17,251 nucleotides of DNA from Prevotellaceae bacterium. GTDB taxonomy: Bacteria; Bacteroidota; Bacteroidia; Bacteroidales; UBA932. Shown in pieces: positions 7,189 through 14,007 of this stretch. The first letter of the stretch is position 1, and each line of letters opens with the position of its first letter. A program made the translations under genes and the position numbers. The stretch spans positions 1-17,251 of the forward strand of contig JAIRZR010000002.1 of NCBI GenBank assembly GCA_031267155.1, in the 5' to 3' direction. Under the pieces are notes generated by a model, which was not told the origin of the DNA, searched no databases, and saw only the letters and a program-made list of their open reading frames with translations.

Positions 7189-8352
7189 TTATTGATGTTC
7201 ATTCCGGTCTTCATAGAGGGTAGCAATATTTCGGATGGGAATGTAAGGGTACAGCGTAACGACGACCGGAATATCGTCCTGCAGAAACGCTTCCGTCGGA
7301 AATTTGAAATAAAGCAGATGCTTGTACATCAAATCCCGGTTTACGTACATGACCGTTCCCGTAAATTCCTTGTCCGTCGCTGTCTCCAACCCCACGTAAA
7401 CCTTGCATTTCTGCGCTTTCATGTAGGCGCACAAGCAGTTCGTTTCCAGCGAAAACTCATCGGCAAGGCGATACCCCATGACCGTCAGTTGCAGTTTGTT
7501 TTTTCGCTTCATTTCGTCGGCGTTCGCAAAAAGATTCAACAGTGATTCTGCGCCCATATCCTTGTGAAAAACGTATTCGTAGCCCGTTCCGGTACGGTAC
7601 AGAAAACGGCCGCTCCTCATCTGCGGAATCAGGTAAGTATCGTCTATCTCCTCACGGATGTCCCACGCCTGAATGTATGTAAAGGGCAGCCAGGCCGATC
7701 CTGCATTGTCGGCAGACATTTCTCTGCCGGTCTCCGGGCAGACAAATGTTTCCAGTTCTTTTCGGAAGCCTTCGGCCAGTTCCTTCTTGTCCCTGCCCAG
7801 AATCAGATCGTACTGCTTGGGAAAGGACAGTTCCACATCTTCATTTTCCAGCGCCCACCGTATCCGGAAGTGAGACGAATCTCCGGTCAGTGTGAAAGGC
7901 GACAGGCTGTCGATGGGCTGGAGGATGAGGGACAACGATCGTTTGCCGTCAAGGAAATTACGCCCGTTTACGTTCAGGGTCACAAAATCTTCGCGCAGCA
8001 GATAACGCTGTTCCGCAAGGTCGCGTTTCAGGAGCAACGCCAGCAGGTAACGTTCGACAAAGCCGTATACCGGACGGGCAAAATCCCTGTCCATCGTTTG
8101 AGGAAAGAGAATCAGGCCCATGTCCAGCAGGGTTGAATCCGCCATCTCCACGCGTAACTGTTTGCCCGGACAGAGCGCGCCCAAATCCCGGACACCCGCT
8201 CTCTCTACCAGCAATCCTCGCGCCTGCGCATCGGCAAACATGCGTTTCATCGTTTCGCTTCCCGCCTTTACCCGGGCAGCCGCCGTTGCCGGCGGCGCCG
8301 AGATAAGGACGCTAATTAACAGATAAAAAATAACTCGACACATCATCGCCAT
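7189..8352 (-). CDS. Exported protein of unknown function, possibly NTF2-related
   Basis: 387 residues. The ATG at 8352 gives MAMMCRVIFYLLISVLIS..., a signal peptide likely cut after about residue 24-26 in the Ala-rich A-T-A-A-A segment; an ATG two codons later is an equally possible start. No family is recognised with confidence. Residues ~95-150 contain PVYGFVERYLLALLLKRDL followed by REDFVTLNVNGRNF. This has the same spacing as FVEQF..A....KDL then DALII.GKVV in the NTF2-like paralogues, so a distant relationship is possible but unproven. Cysteines at G-A-L-C, V-C-P-E-T and N-C-L-C could form disulphides in the periplasm. The C-terminal part is beta-rich and ends in VVVTLYPYIPI. It lies 10 bp after the zinc-ribbon/MORN gene and 22 bp before the LPP20-like gene, so it is in the same transcript. 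Confidence 0.82.
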   Translation of the reverse strand: MAMMCRVIFYLLISVLISAPPATAAARVKAGSETMKRMFADAQARGLLVERAGVRDLGALCPGKQLRVEMADSTLLDMGLILFPQTMDRDFARPVYGFVERYLLALLLKRDLAEQRYLLREDFVTLNVNGRNFLDGKRSLSLILQPIDSLSPFTLTGDSSHFRIRWALENEDVELSFPKQYDLILGRDKKELAEGFRKELETFVCPETGREMSADNAGSAWLPFTYIQAWDIREEIDDTYLIPQMRSGRFLYRTGTGYEYVFHKDMGAESLLNLFANADEMKRKNKLQLTVMGYRLADEFSLETNCLCAYMKAQKCKVYVGLETATDKEFTGTVMYVNRDLMYKHLLYFKFPTEAFLQDDIPVVVTLYPYIPIRNIATLYEDRNEHQ

Positions 8353-8362
8353 CTTCGTTTTT

Positions 8363-9232
8363 TTACGGTTTCGCGGGTATTCCCGAACTCCCGATCATGA
8401 TTGTTCCCTTTTGATTTTTCTCCTTGTCATACCATTTTGCCTGGAGCACCTCGTTGTTTTCAAACTGGCCGATCAGGTAGTCGCCCGATGCGCCTTCCCG
8501 TTGCCGGTCATCCCGGCGGCTGATCCGGCAGGTTTTGAAGAACTGGAACGTGCCGTTCCCGTTCGCCTTGCCGTCTTTCAGGTCGCCCTGATAGTTTCCG
8601 TAAGGCGTACTGATCGTACCCGTTCCGTTGCCGTTATCCGTGACATGTCCGGCTTTCAGGGCGGCGGCGATGTCGGAACTTTCCGGCGAGCCTGTTTCGT
8701 TGCCTCCCGTTTCGCTGCCTCCCGACTGCCGGCTCTCCGATTGATTGACCGTCACCGCACATTGAGCCGAGACCTTGCCGTCCGGGGTGGAAAGACTGAT
8801 CCGGACTTCTCCGGCGGCGACAGCCGTAACGGTTCCTTCGCTTACGGTGGCAACGGCGTTATCGCTGCTGTTCCATACCAGCCCTTTCGCCGAAGCGCCG
8901 TCCGGTTTGACCTTGTACGTTAGCCGGCGGGTATCCCCGACTGTCACTGCGACCTGCGATTCGCTGAACGTCAACTCTTTTATGGAAGTATCGGACGACA
9001 GGAGGAAATACGCCGAGAGGCCGCCGACCAATGCGACGACAGCGGCGATAATCCCGATAATCAATCCTTTCTTAGGCCCTCCACCACCGGTCGAAGCCTT
9101 TTCTTCCAATTCGCTGTTACATTCCGGACATACGAAATCTTCCGTAAAGTCCAGTTCGATCATTTCGTTTCTGTCTGCTTTGGGACAGTTTCCGAAATTG
9201 ATACATTTGCCTGTTCTCTTTGTAGTACTCAT
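8363..9232 (-). CDS. Zinc ribbon, transmembrane, Big2 and MORN-repeat protein
   Basis: 289 residues with an unusual domain chain. Residues 10-38 hold a putative zinc ribbon: C10-x5-C16, then C35-P-E-C38. A Gly-rich linker and one transmembrane segment (about 56-78, KKGLIIGIIAAVVALVGGLS) follow. Residues ~85-163 look like a bacterial Ig-like group 2 (Big2) domain: IKELTFSESQVAVTVGDTRR, then GLVWNSSDNAVATVSEG and TVTAVAAGEVRISLSTPDGK. A Ser/Gly/Glu linker leads to MORN-like repeats (YGNYQGDLKDGKANGNGTF at 211-229, and DYLIGQFENNEVLQAKW near 251-267). The expected topology is zinc ribbon in the cytoplasm, Big2 and MORN outside, which would connect the neighbouring cytoplasmic tubulin-like protein with the exported products. 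It starts 19 bp after the tubulin-like gene. The partner assignment is inference; domain calls are by eye but the four cysteines and the TM are clear. Confidence 0.88.
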   Translation of the reverse strand: MSTTKRTGKCINFGNCPKADRNEMIELDFTEDFVCPECNSELEEKASTGGGGPKKGLIIGIIAAVVALVGGLSAYFLLSSDTSIKELTFSESQVAVTVGDTRRLTYKVKPDGASAKGLVWNSSDNAVATVSEGTVTAVAAGEVRISLSTPDGKVSAQCAVTVNQSESRQSGGSETGGNETGSPESSDIAAALKAGHVTDNGNGTGTISTPYGNYQGDLKDGKANGNGTFQFFKTCRISRRDDRQREGASGDYLIGQFENNEVLQAKWYDKEKNQKGTIMIGSSGIPAKP

Positions 9233-9251
9233 TGTTTATTCATTTTTCTTG

Positions 9252-12200
9252 TTAATTTCTTAATATTTGACCTGCCTCCTTTGCCGCATTCCGGAATTTC
9301 ACAAAAACGGGATCTCCGGGATTGTTTTTACATTCGGGAAGAACGACCGTATTTATCAGTTTTTTAACGGCGTCTTCCAGTTCCGCGCGTTTCGTAATGT
9401 GCAGGTATTCGCCCTGCAATGCCGCATTGATTTTGGACTTGAGTTCCGTTACGAAATCCTCATCGACAGCCGGCGATTCAACGATATCGGTCACTTTCTC
9501 TCCAAGCGCCAGCGGCGGCAGCGGATAACCGTCTTCGTCTATCTGCGTCATGCACCAGGCTTTCTTGCCTGTGCCGTCGCCACGGTCTTGATAGGTAATA
9601 TCGTTTTTCACCACGGCAATCAGCATATACGGAAGCGACGAAGCAGTCATCGCCTTTCGTTCTTCCTCCTCTTCCGCGCGTGTCCTCGTAAACACCTTCG
9701 GATACTGCGACCCGTCGCCTTCCAGATGCAGTACTAATCTGGCTACTTCGGGATTGTTCCCCTTCAAAACCAAATCGTATTTCTGTTTCAGGATCCGGAC
9801 GTCGTTCACCATACGGAGAGAGAAACAGGACGTCAGGTTGATGACCGTGATTTCATTTTTCCGCTGGCTCTTTGTATCTATGTAGATATTCCTGCTCCCG
9901 TCGGAATTATGCCTGAACGCATCTACCAGCTTGTCGATAAACTTCGTGTTTTCGGGCGACTCCGGAAGGCTGATCAGCGTGCTTTTTTCCATGATCAGTT
10001 TGCCGGGTTGAGGAGCGTTATTGTTTTTCAAATGTTTAATGACTTCGCTTTGATCAAACGTCAGGAACACGCCGCTGGATTTCATTACATTCCGTGCAAA
10101 TTCGTCCAGTTCGGTTTGTTTATCGGGAGCATCATACTGCTCTTTCAGCTTTTCGATGATATTGATTCCGATTAGTCTCTGCTTTTTGTTTGTTATCAAT
10201 TCGTTATGCGCCTGAATGGAACTCTCGCGCGCCTTCTGGGAGAAAATATCCATCAGGATGTCTTCGGCGGCATGTTCGTTGAGCCTGGTAAATGTCTTTT
10301 CGCTACCGGCCAGGTCGGCGATCGCGTTTCGTATGGATGCGCTTTGAGACGACTGAATCTGCTGGTCGCGTGTTACCCTGTCCATGAAATTCCGCACTTC
10401 CTGCGTGTCGTAATATTTCACAACGGTCTCCTTGAACATCTCGTTTGAAATTTTCTTTTCACGGCAGTGGGAAGCGATTTCCTTTTCGGAGGCGGTCAAT
10501 GCACTCGTCAGGACGTCCGAAAACCGTTTTACTTCACTGTTGAGCAGTTGCATTTCATTGATGGTTTCCGCCAGCAGTTTCTTGGCGAAACGCTGACCCT
10601 CCAGCTCCGTTTTTTTGATATACAGTTGTTGCATCAGTGTCGTCTGCGCCTGGAAAAGTTTCTTCCGCTTACCCAGCAAGTCCGTCAGGACGCCGGAGGA
10701 AGCCCAGGCCATTTCATTTTGCTTCTTGACTGCATACATTTTGTCTATCTCTTCGGTTTTGGAGATGAGTTTTCCGTCGAATGTTTTCAGACGGTTTTCG
10801 GTCTGGGAAATCAGCGTGTCCATCAACCGGCCGATTTCATAGACGGACTTCTGTCCGGTCTGCCACTGGCTGAACAAGTCCCGTCCAATCGTGTCGGTTA
10901 CTTCCTTCGCATGTTCCTTGCGCGCCTGCTCCTTGATGTGGTAAAATTCGGGGACGCCGACTTTCCGGAAGTTCTTTTCAAAACGCTCATCGCAAAACTT
11001 GGCCAGTTCGTTAATAGCGCGGGATGAGTTCTTTTCCCAGGCTACGTTCGCCAGATTGGGAATAATGGCATTCCAGTCATCCTGAAACGATTTCCATTTC
11101 TGTTCTTTCTCGCTGGGCAGAACGGGTAGCGAAAGCATCAGATGAGCATCCGACAGCAACCAGCTGTTCAGCGTAGCCTTGTCGTTTACGAAACTGACGT
11201 AATCTTCGTTTTTCGGCTGATCCCGGAAGCCCAGGTCGTCCGACCAGTTGTTGTACTTGAATTGCAGCAAGGCTTGCTTGGCAAAAGTGTAGGTGAAAAA
11301 TTCGACGATTTCTTCTTCCGGATTGACGATCCGTTTGATTCCGAATGCGTTGAAACGACGGGTACGAACCGGTTTTTCCCGATTGGCAATATCCTGTGTC
11401 CTGGCCTGTTCATCATTCTCCACTCCTTCTTCCACAATATTTTCCCCAGTGAAAGCATCAGCAAACCGTCGCGTCGTTTTTTCGTCAATCTCCAGAAACA
11501 GGTAATGGAATATCAAGTCGGAAACAATTTCGGGCAAAGCGTCTCTCGTATCTACCGTAATCCCGTTTTCATTGGCATTGGTAAACAGGAAACAACTGTT
11601 GAAAATTCGATCTACGTTGTCAATGGGTACAAATTCATATTGTCCGCTGACGTCATGCGGAATAAACCGTTTTACCTGCAAGGCATTCAATTCCTGCAAG
11701 GCCGCAAAACCGTTGGCATGATAAAATCCCTTATCCCAACCGGGCAATGGCGACTGTTCCGGCACCAGGCAATATACCTGTATCTTGTACTTCAGGCCCG
11801 AACCGATATTCGGTTGATAATGTTTCCGGGTTTGCGCAATCACATCGACCACCGAACCGCTGCCCGTACCGCCGGCCAGACCGGCAATGATATGAAACGT
11901 CACGTCGGTTTTACCGCTTTTGTTTATTACGTCTTTGACCTGATTTTTGAGAATACTTTCGTAGTTGTTGACGGCGCAGGAAAAAAGGAAACGTCCCAGG
12001 CGACGACGCTGTGCTGCAGCGCCATCATCTCCCACGGCGCCGACTAAATTGCTCCATATTTTCCGGTCGCCAATCCAGCTTTTGATGCCGGGATAGTTGT
12101 CCACATTCTCCAACTGGTTGCCCAGTGATGCGCTACGGACAAAGAGAAAACTGTCTTTTCCCAGTTGTGTATTTACGCCCAACACTTTCCAGGTGGGATC

Positions 12201-12374
12201 ATTGGCTTCCATAAGTTCCTCACTTGAATCCACATAGACAAAGCCTAACGGCGTTGTTCTCCGTTCTTCGGCGGAAGGCACTTCCAGGAAATAACGTTTC
12301 CGGATGGCTTTCAATATATTGCCGCCGGTTCCACCAATACCGATAATCACATGATTTTCATTTATTGTACTCAT
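9252..12374 (-). CDS. Large tubulin/FtsZ-superfamily GTPase-like protein (Tubulin_2 type)
   Basis: 1040 residues, no signal peptide, so cytoplasmic. The N-terminal region carries nucleotide-binding signatures of the tubulin/FtsZ superfamily: a T1-type glycine loop HVIIGIGGTGGNILKAI (about 8-24), a strand plus acidic loop FVYVDSSEE (45-53), and the tubulin signature loop GLAGGTGSGSVVDV (165-178). A helix NGFAALQELNAL (221-232) resembles the conserved Asn-containing helix of the family. The length and motifs fit Pfam Tubulin_2 proteins, which are much longer than FtsZ (~350-400). Residues ~490-650 are rich in Lys, Gln, Glu and Leu and look coiled-coil. Family members have been proposed to act in membrane remodelling; the function remains unproven. 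Here it is the central gene of an operon with membrane and exported proteins. GTP binding is likely from motifs; polymerisation and the hydrolytic T7 loop could not be confirmed. Confidence 0.92.
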   Translation of the reverse strand: MSTINENHVIIGIGGTGGNILKAIRKRYFLEVPSAEERRTTPLGFVYVDSSEELMEANDPTWKVLGVNTQLGKDSFLFVRSASLGNQLENVDNYPGIKSWIGDRKIWSNLVGAVGDDGAAAQRRRLGRFLFSCAVNNYESILKNQVKDVINKSGKTDVTFHIIAGLAGGTGSGSVVDVIAQTRKHYQPNIGSGLKYKIQVYCLVPEQSPLPGWDKGFYHANGFAALQELNALQVKRFIPHDVSGQYEFVPIDNVDRIFNSCFLFTNANENGITVDTRDALPEIVSDLIFHYLFLEIDEKTTRRFADAFTGENIVEEGVENDEQARTQDIANREKPVRTRRFNAFGIKRIVNPEEEIVEFFTYTFAKQALLQFKYNNWSDDLGFRDQPKNEDYVSFVNDKATLNSWLLSDAHLMLSLPVLPSEKEQKWKSFQDDWNAIIPNLANVAWEKNSSRAINELAKFCDERFEKNFRKVGVPEFYHIKEQARKEHAKEVTDTIGRDLFSQWQTGQKSVYEIGRLMDTLISQTENRLKTFDGKLISKTEEIDKMYAVKKQNEMAWASSGVLTDLLGKRKKLFQAQTTLMQQLYIKKTELEGQRFAKKLLAETINEMQLLNSEVKRFSDVLTSALTASEKEIASHCREKKISNEMFKETVVKYYDTQEVRNFMDRVTRDQQIQSSQSASIRNAIADLAGSEKTFTRLNEHAAEDILMDIFSQKARESSIQAHNELITNKKQRLIGINIIEKLKEQYDAPDKQTELDEFARNVMKSSGVFLTFDQSEVIKHLKNNNAPQPGKLIMEKSTLISLPESPENTKFIDKLVDAFRHNSDGSRNIYIDTKSQRKNEITVINLTSCFSLRMVNDVRILKQKYDLVLKGNNPEVARLVLHLEGDGSQYPKVFTRTRAEEEEERKAMTASSLPYMLIAVVKNDITYQDRGDGTGKKAWCMTQIDEDGYPLPPLALGEKVTDIVESPAVDEDFVTELKSKINAALQGEYLHITKRAELEDAVKKLINTVVLPECKNNPGDPVFVKFRNAAKEAGQILRN

Positions 12375-12399
12375 TTTTGTAATATTAAATTATTATTAT

Positions 12400-13173
12400 T
12401 TAGTTATATTCATGTCTAATATGCAAGTCCTTATAGGCGCAATATCCGATCCATCCGAACGGAACGGACTGGACAAGCAGAAACAGAAAGGCAAGCAGCC
12501 AGCGTGTTTTCACGACCGTTCCCGGAGCTTGTATAATCAGTTCTTCCCGGATATAACGTGCGGCAAGCGCTACAGCTCTTTCAACGGGATATATATCGTC
12601 GTCCGTTTCTTTGAAATAGGTCGCAATATCCTGTGTGATGGCTTCTTCCGAAAGACCAGATTCGGCATGTACCAGCATATTCAGGTAGCGATGATTTGTA
12701 CGGAACGACCCGCAGGCTGCATCTACGTAGGTAATGACGCAGGTTTGTATCATCTTGTCCGTATGAATAGGGATGAAACAACCCTCTTCTCCCGGCCTTG
12801 CGAGGCCGCGGAATGCATCGGGATTCACCTTTTCTACGGCAAGATAAGCCCGCTCGAAGGTATCGTCTCCCCATTCATCGTCCGTAATAAGCTGTTCTTC
12901 CCATTCGTCGACGATTCGGCATACGATGTCCTCCAGATTGCCGAACGCATAGAACCACAGCGTAAACAAAACGGTCAGGATGACGGCTATTCCGCAAATG
13001 AAATGATGCCGGGGTTTCACATGAAACCGTTTGTTCCACAATTTCGTATAATACACGCAAACAAGCCAGCATAACACGGCTAATCCCAGACTTGCCCATA
13101 TAATGCCAACCCATTGTTTGCTTGTTAAACAGGAGATACACTCCGATAATACATCAAAAAAATCTTTTATCAT
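12400..13173 (-). CDS. Three-segment integral membrane protein, unknown function
   Basis: 257 residues. Transmembrane segments at about 21-43 (WVGIIWASLGLAVLCWLVCV), 57-78 (HFICGIAVILTVLFTLWFYA) and 224-246 (RWLLAFLFLLVQSVPFGWIG). The loop between the first two is basic (K-L-W-N-K-R-F-H-V-K-P-R-H-H), so it is probably cytoplasmic. That places the ~145-residue middle domain (80-223) outside and the C-terminus (K-D-L-H-I-R-H) inside. The middle domain is acidic at first (DEWEEQLITDDEWGDD) and has cysteines at 132, 145 and 154 that could form a disulphide. No family is recognised. It directly precedes the tubulin-like gene by 25 bp and so is a good candidate for its membrane partner. The overall plan resembles that of the gene at 13249-13794. 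Confidence 0.85.
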   Translation of the reverse strand: MIKDFFDVLSECISCLTSKQWVGIIWASLGLAVLCWLVCVYYTKLWNKRFHVKPRHHFICGIAVILTVLFTLWFYAFGNLEDIVCRIVDEWEEQLITDDEWGDDTFERAYLAVEKVNPDAFRGLARPGEEGCFIPIHTDKMIQTCVITYVDAACGSFRTNHRYLNMLVHAESGLSEEAITQDIATYFKETDDDIYPVERAVALAARYIREELIIQAPGTVVKTRWLLAFLFLLVQSVPFGWIGYCAYKDLHIRHEYN

Positions 13174-13235
13174 ATTGTTTTATTTTTTTTCTCCGGAAAT
13201 TCATTCCTTCGTTGTGTTTATTAATTCTTTTACCA

Positions 13236-13249
13236 TGCGTAACATCAGT
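13236..13249. repeat. Inverted-repeat arm, left
   Basis: TGCGTAACATCAGT on the plus strand, touching the stop codon of the membrane protein gene at 13249. Its exact inverse is at 13923-13936, so the pair brackets that one gene. A 14-base match in 17 kb could arise by chance, but similarity continues a few bases outward (ACCAT). The 75-bp gap 13174-13248 that holds it has no other visible element. Confidence 0.5.
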
Positions 13250-13794
13250 TAATCTGTTTCTTCCATAAATTCCATGAAGGAGTTATTCTGACGCCGGCTC
13301 TGTTTCGAGGCGCCATTGGCCAGCAGGCATCCCAGCAATAGCAGGCCGGCAGCGATCCAACCCGTTCGACGCCAGAGATAACGGTTAATTTTGTGTCTCA
13401 CCTCACGAACATAAAAGGTAATCAGGTCGGCCTGATCGGCAAACGACTGCCGGAGCGTTGTTTCCTGTTCCGTTTTTTCGATAAAGGGTTTAAGCATGGG
13501 ATAGGCGTTCGTCAGTTCGTCGCCGAATGTATCCGCCCGTTCCGCAGCTATGCCGAGCCGCTCGACTTGCTCCACGCTTGGAATATAGCCTTTCAGCTTG
13601 AACCCTCCGACCCATAACACCGACTGGAAGGTGAAAAAACAAAAGCCAGCAATTAGCAGAACAATTCCCGCAAGGTTGTGTCCATACTTCGAGTAAATCA
13701 TCCGGGGAAAATAAGCCAGCATCACCGTAAGCAGCAATGCGATCAGCACTCCCCAGAAAACACTTGCCGCCAAATTTCCTATCACTTGAAACAT
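13249..13794 (-). CDS. Integral membrane protein, probable first gene of the tubulin-like operon
   Basis: 181 residues with hydrophobic segments at about 9-31 (AASVFWGVLIALLLTVMLAY), 41-62 (LAGIVLLIAGFCFFTFQSVL) and 145-161 (GWIAAGLLLLGCLLANG). Between the second and third lies an ~80-residue, mostly helical, charged region (70-143) ending in a very basic stretch (R-H-K-I-N-R-Y-L-W-R-R). The layout of two segments, one sizeable loop and a last segment mirrors the next gene, 12400-13173. The basic residues before the third segment make the topology ambiguous: the loop could be cytoplasmic. No family is recognised. It starts just after a 213-bp spacer, so the operon promoter should lie in 13795-13870, but no consensus TTTG / TAnnTTTG pair is evident there. 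Confidence 0.82.
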   Translation of the reverse strand: MFQVIGNLAASVFWGVLIALLLTVMLAYFPRMIYSKYGHNLAGIVLLIAGFCFFTFQSVLWVGGFKLKGYIPSVEQVERLGIAAERADTFGDELTNAYPMLKPFIEKTEQETTLRQSFADQADLITFYVREVRHKINRYLWRRTGWIAAGLLLLGCLLANGASKQSRRQNNSFMEFMEETD

Positions 13795-13866
13795 AATTTT
13801 ATCCTACTGTTTTTAATCATTTCCCTACTTTTATCAAGGCTTTTCGGGTTTTGCCTCCGCTTTTTC

Positions 13867-13894
13867 GTAGAGACGCGATGCATCGCGTCTCTAC
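13867..13894. repeat. Perfect 28-bp palindrome
   Basis: GTAGAGACGCGATG is followed at once by its exact reverse complement, with no loop and an ATGCAT centre. It lies in the spacer between the YD-like lipoprotein gene and the tubulin-like operon. Similar GTAGAGACGCGAT-type palindromes are familiar as dispersed intergenic repeats in several bacterial phyla, including Bacteroidota, so a REP-like mobile element is the most likely identity. It could also act as a transcription-separating hairpin or a protein-binding site. Confidence 0.85.
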
Positions 13895-13916
13895 CGGGTT
13901 GCCGGATACCCTTTTA

Positions 13917-13973
13917 TTAGTTACTGATGTTACGCAGAATGGTTGCGTAATTGAGTTTGTTTACTGTGTTCAT
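13917..13973 (-). CDS. Possible 18-codon small ORF in the operon leader
   Basis: ATG at 13973 to TAA at 13917 would encode MNTVNKLNYATILRNISN. It lies alone in the 213-bp spacer between two well-supported genes, 34 bases after the stop of the gene ending at 14008, and upstream of the membrane protein gene at 13794. It overlaps a perfect 7-bp hairpin (TTACGCA 13930-13936, TGCGTAA 13944-13950) and one arm of the inverted repeat. No homologue is known to me; an ORF this short can easily be chance. It could be a leader peptide or a non-coding hairpin. Confidence 0.2.
   Translation of the reverse strand: MNTVNKLNYATILRNISN
13923..13936. repeat. Inverted-repeat arm, right
   Basis: ACTGATGTTACGCA, the exact reverse complement of 13236-13249. 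It also forms part of a local hairpin with TGCGTAA at 13944-13950. Confidence 0.5.
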
Positions 13974-14007
13974 TTGTATTTTATATTAAAGTAAAGTATA
14001 TTAGTGA

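Noticed and set aside
11142..12047. 301-codon open frame on the plus strand
   Set aside because: It lies opposite the N-terminal GTP-binding part of the tubulin-like gene, whose motifs are unmistakable; the plus-strand product has no recognisable features.
13795..13866. Search for a Bacteroidota -33/-7 promoter before the operon
   Set aside because: No convincing TTTG ... TAnnTTTG pair with correct spacing was found, so no promoter feature is listed.
13236..13936. Inverted repeat considered as the ends of an insertion sequence
   Set aside because: The enclosed gene is a membrane protein that fits the operon, no transposase is present, and no target-site duplication is visible outside the arms.
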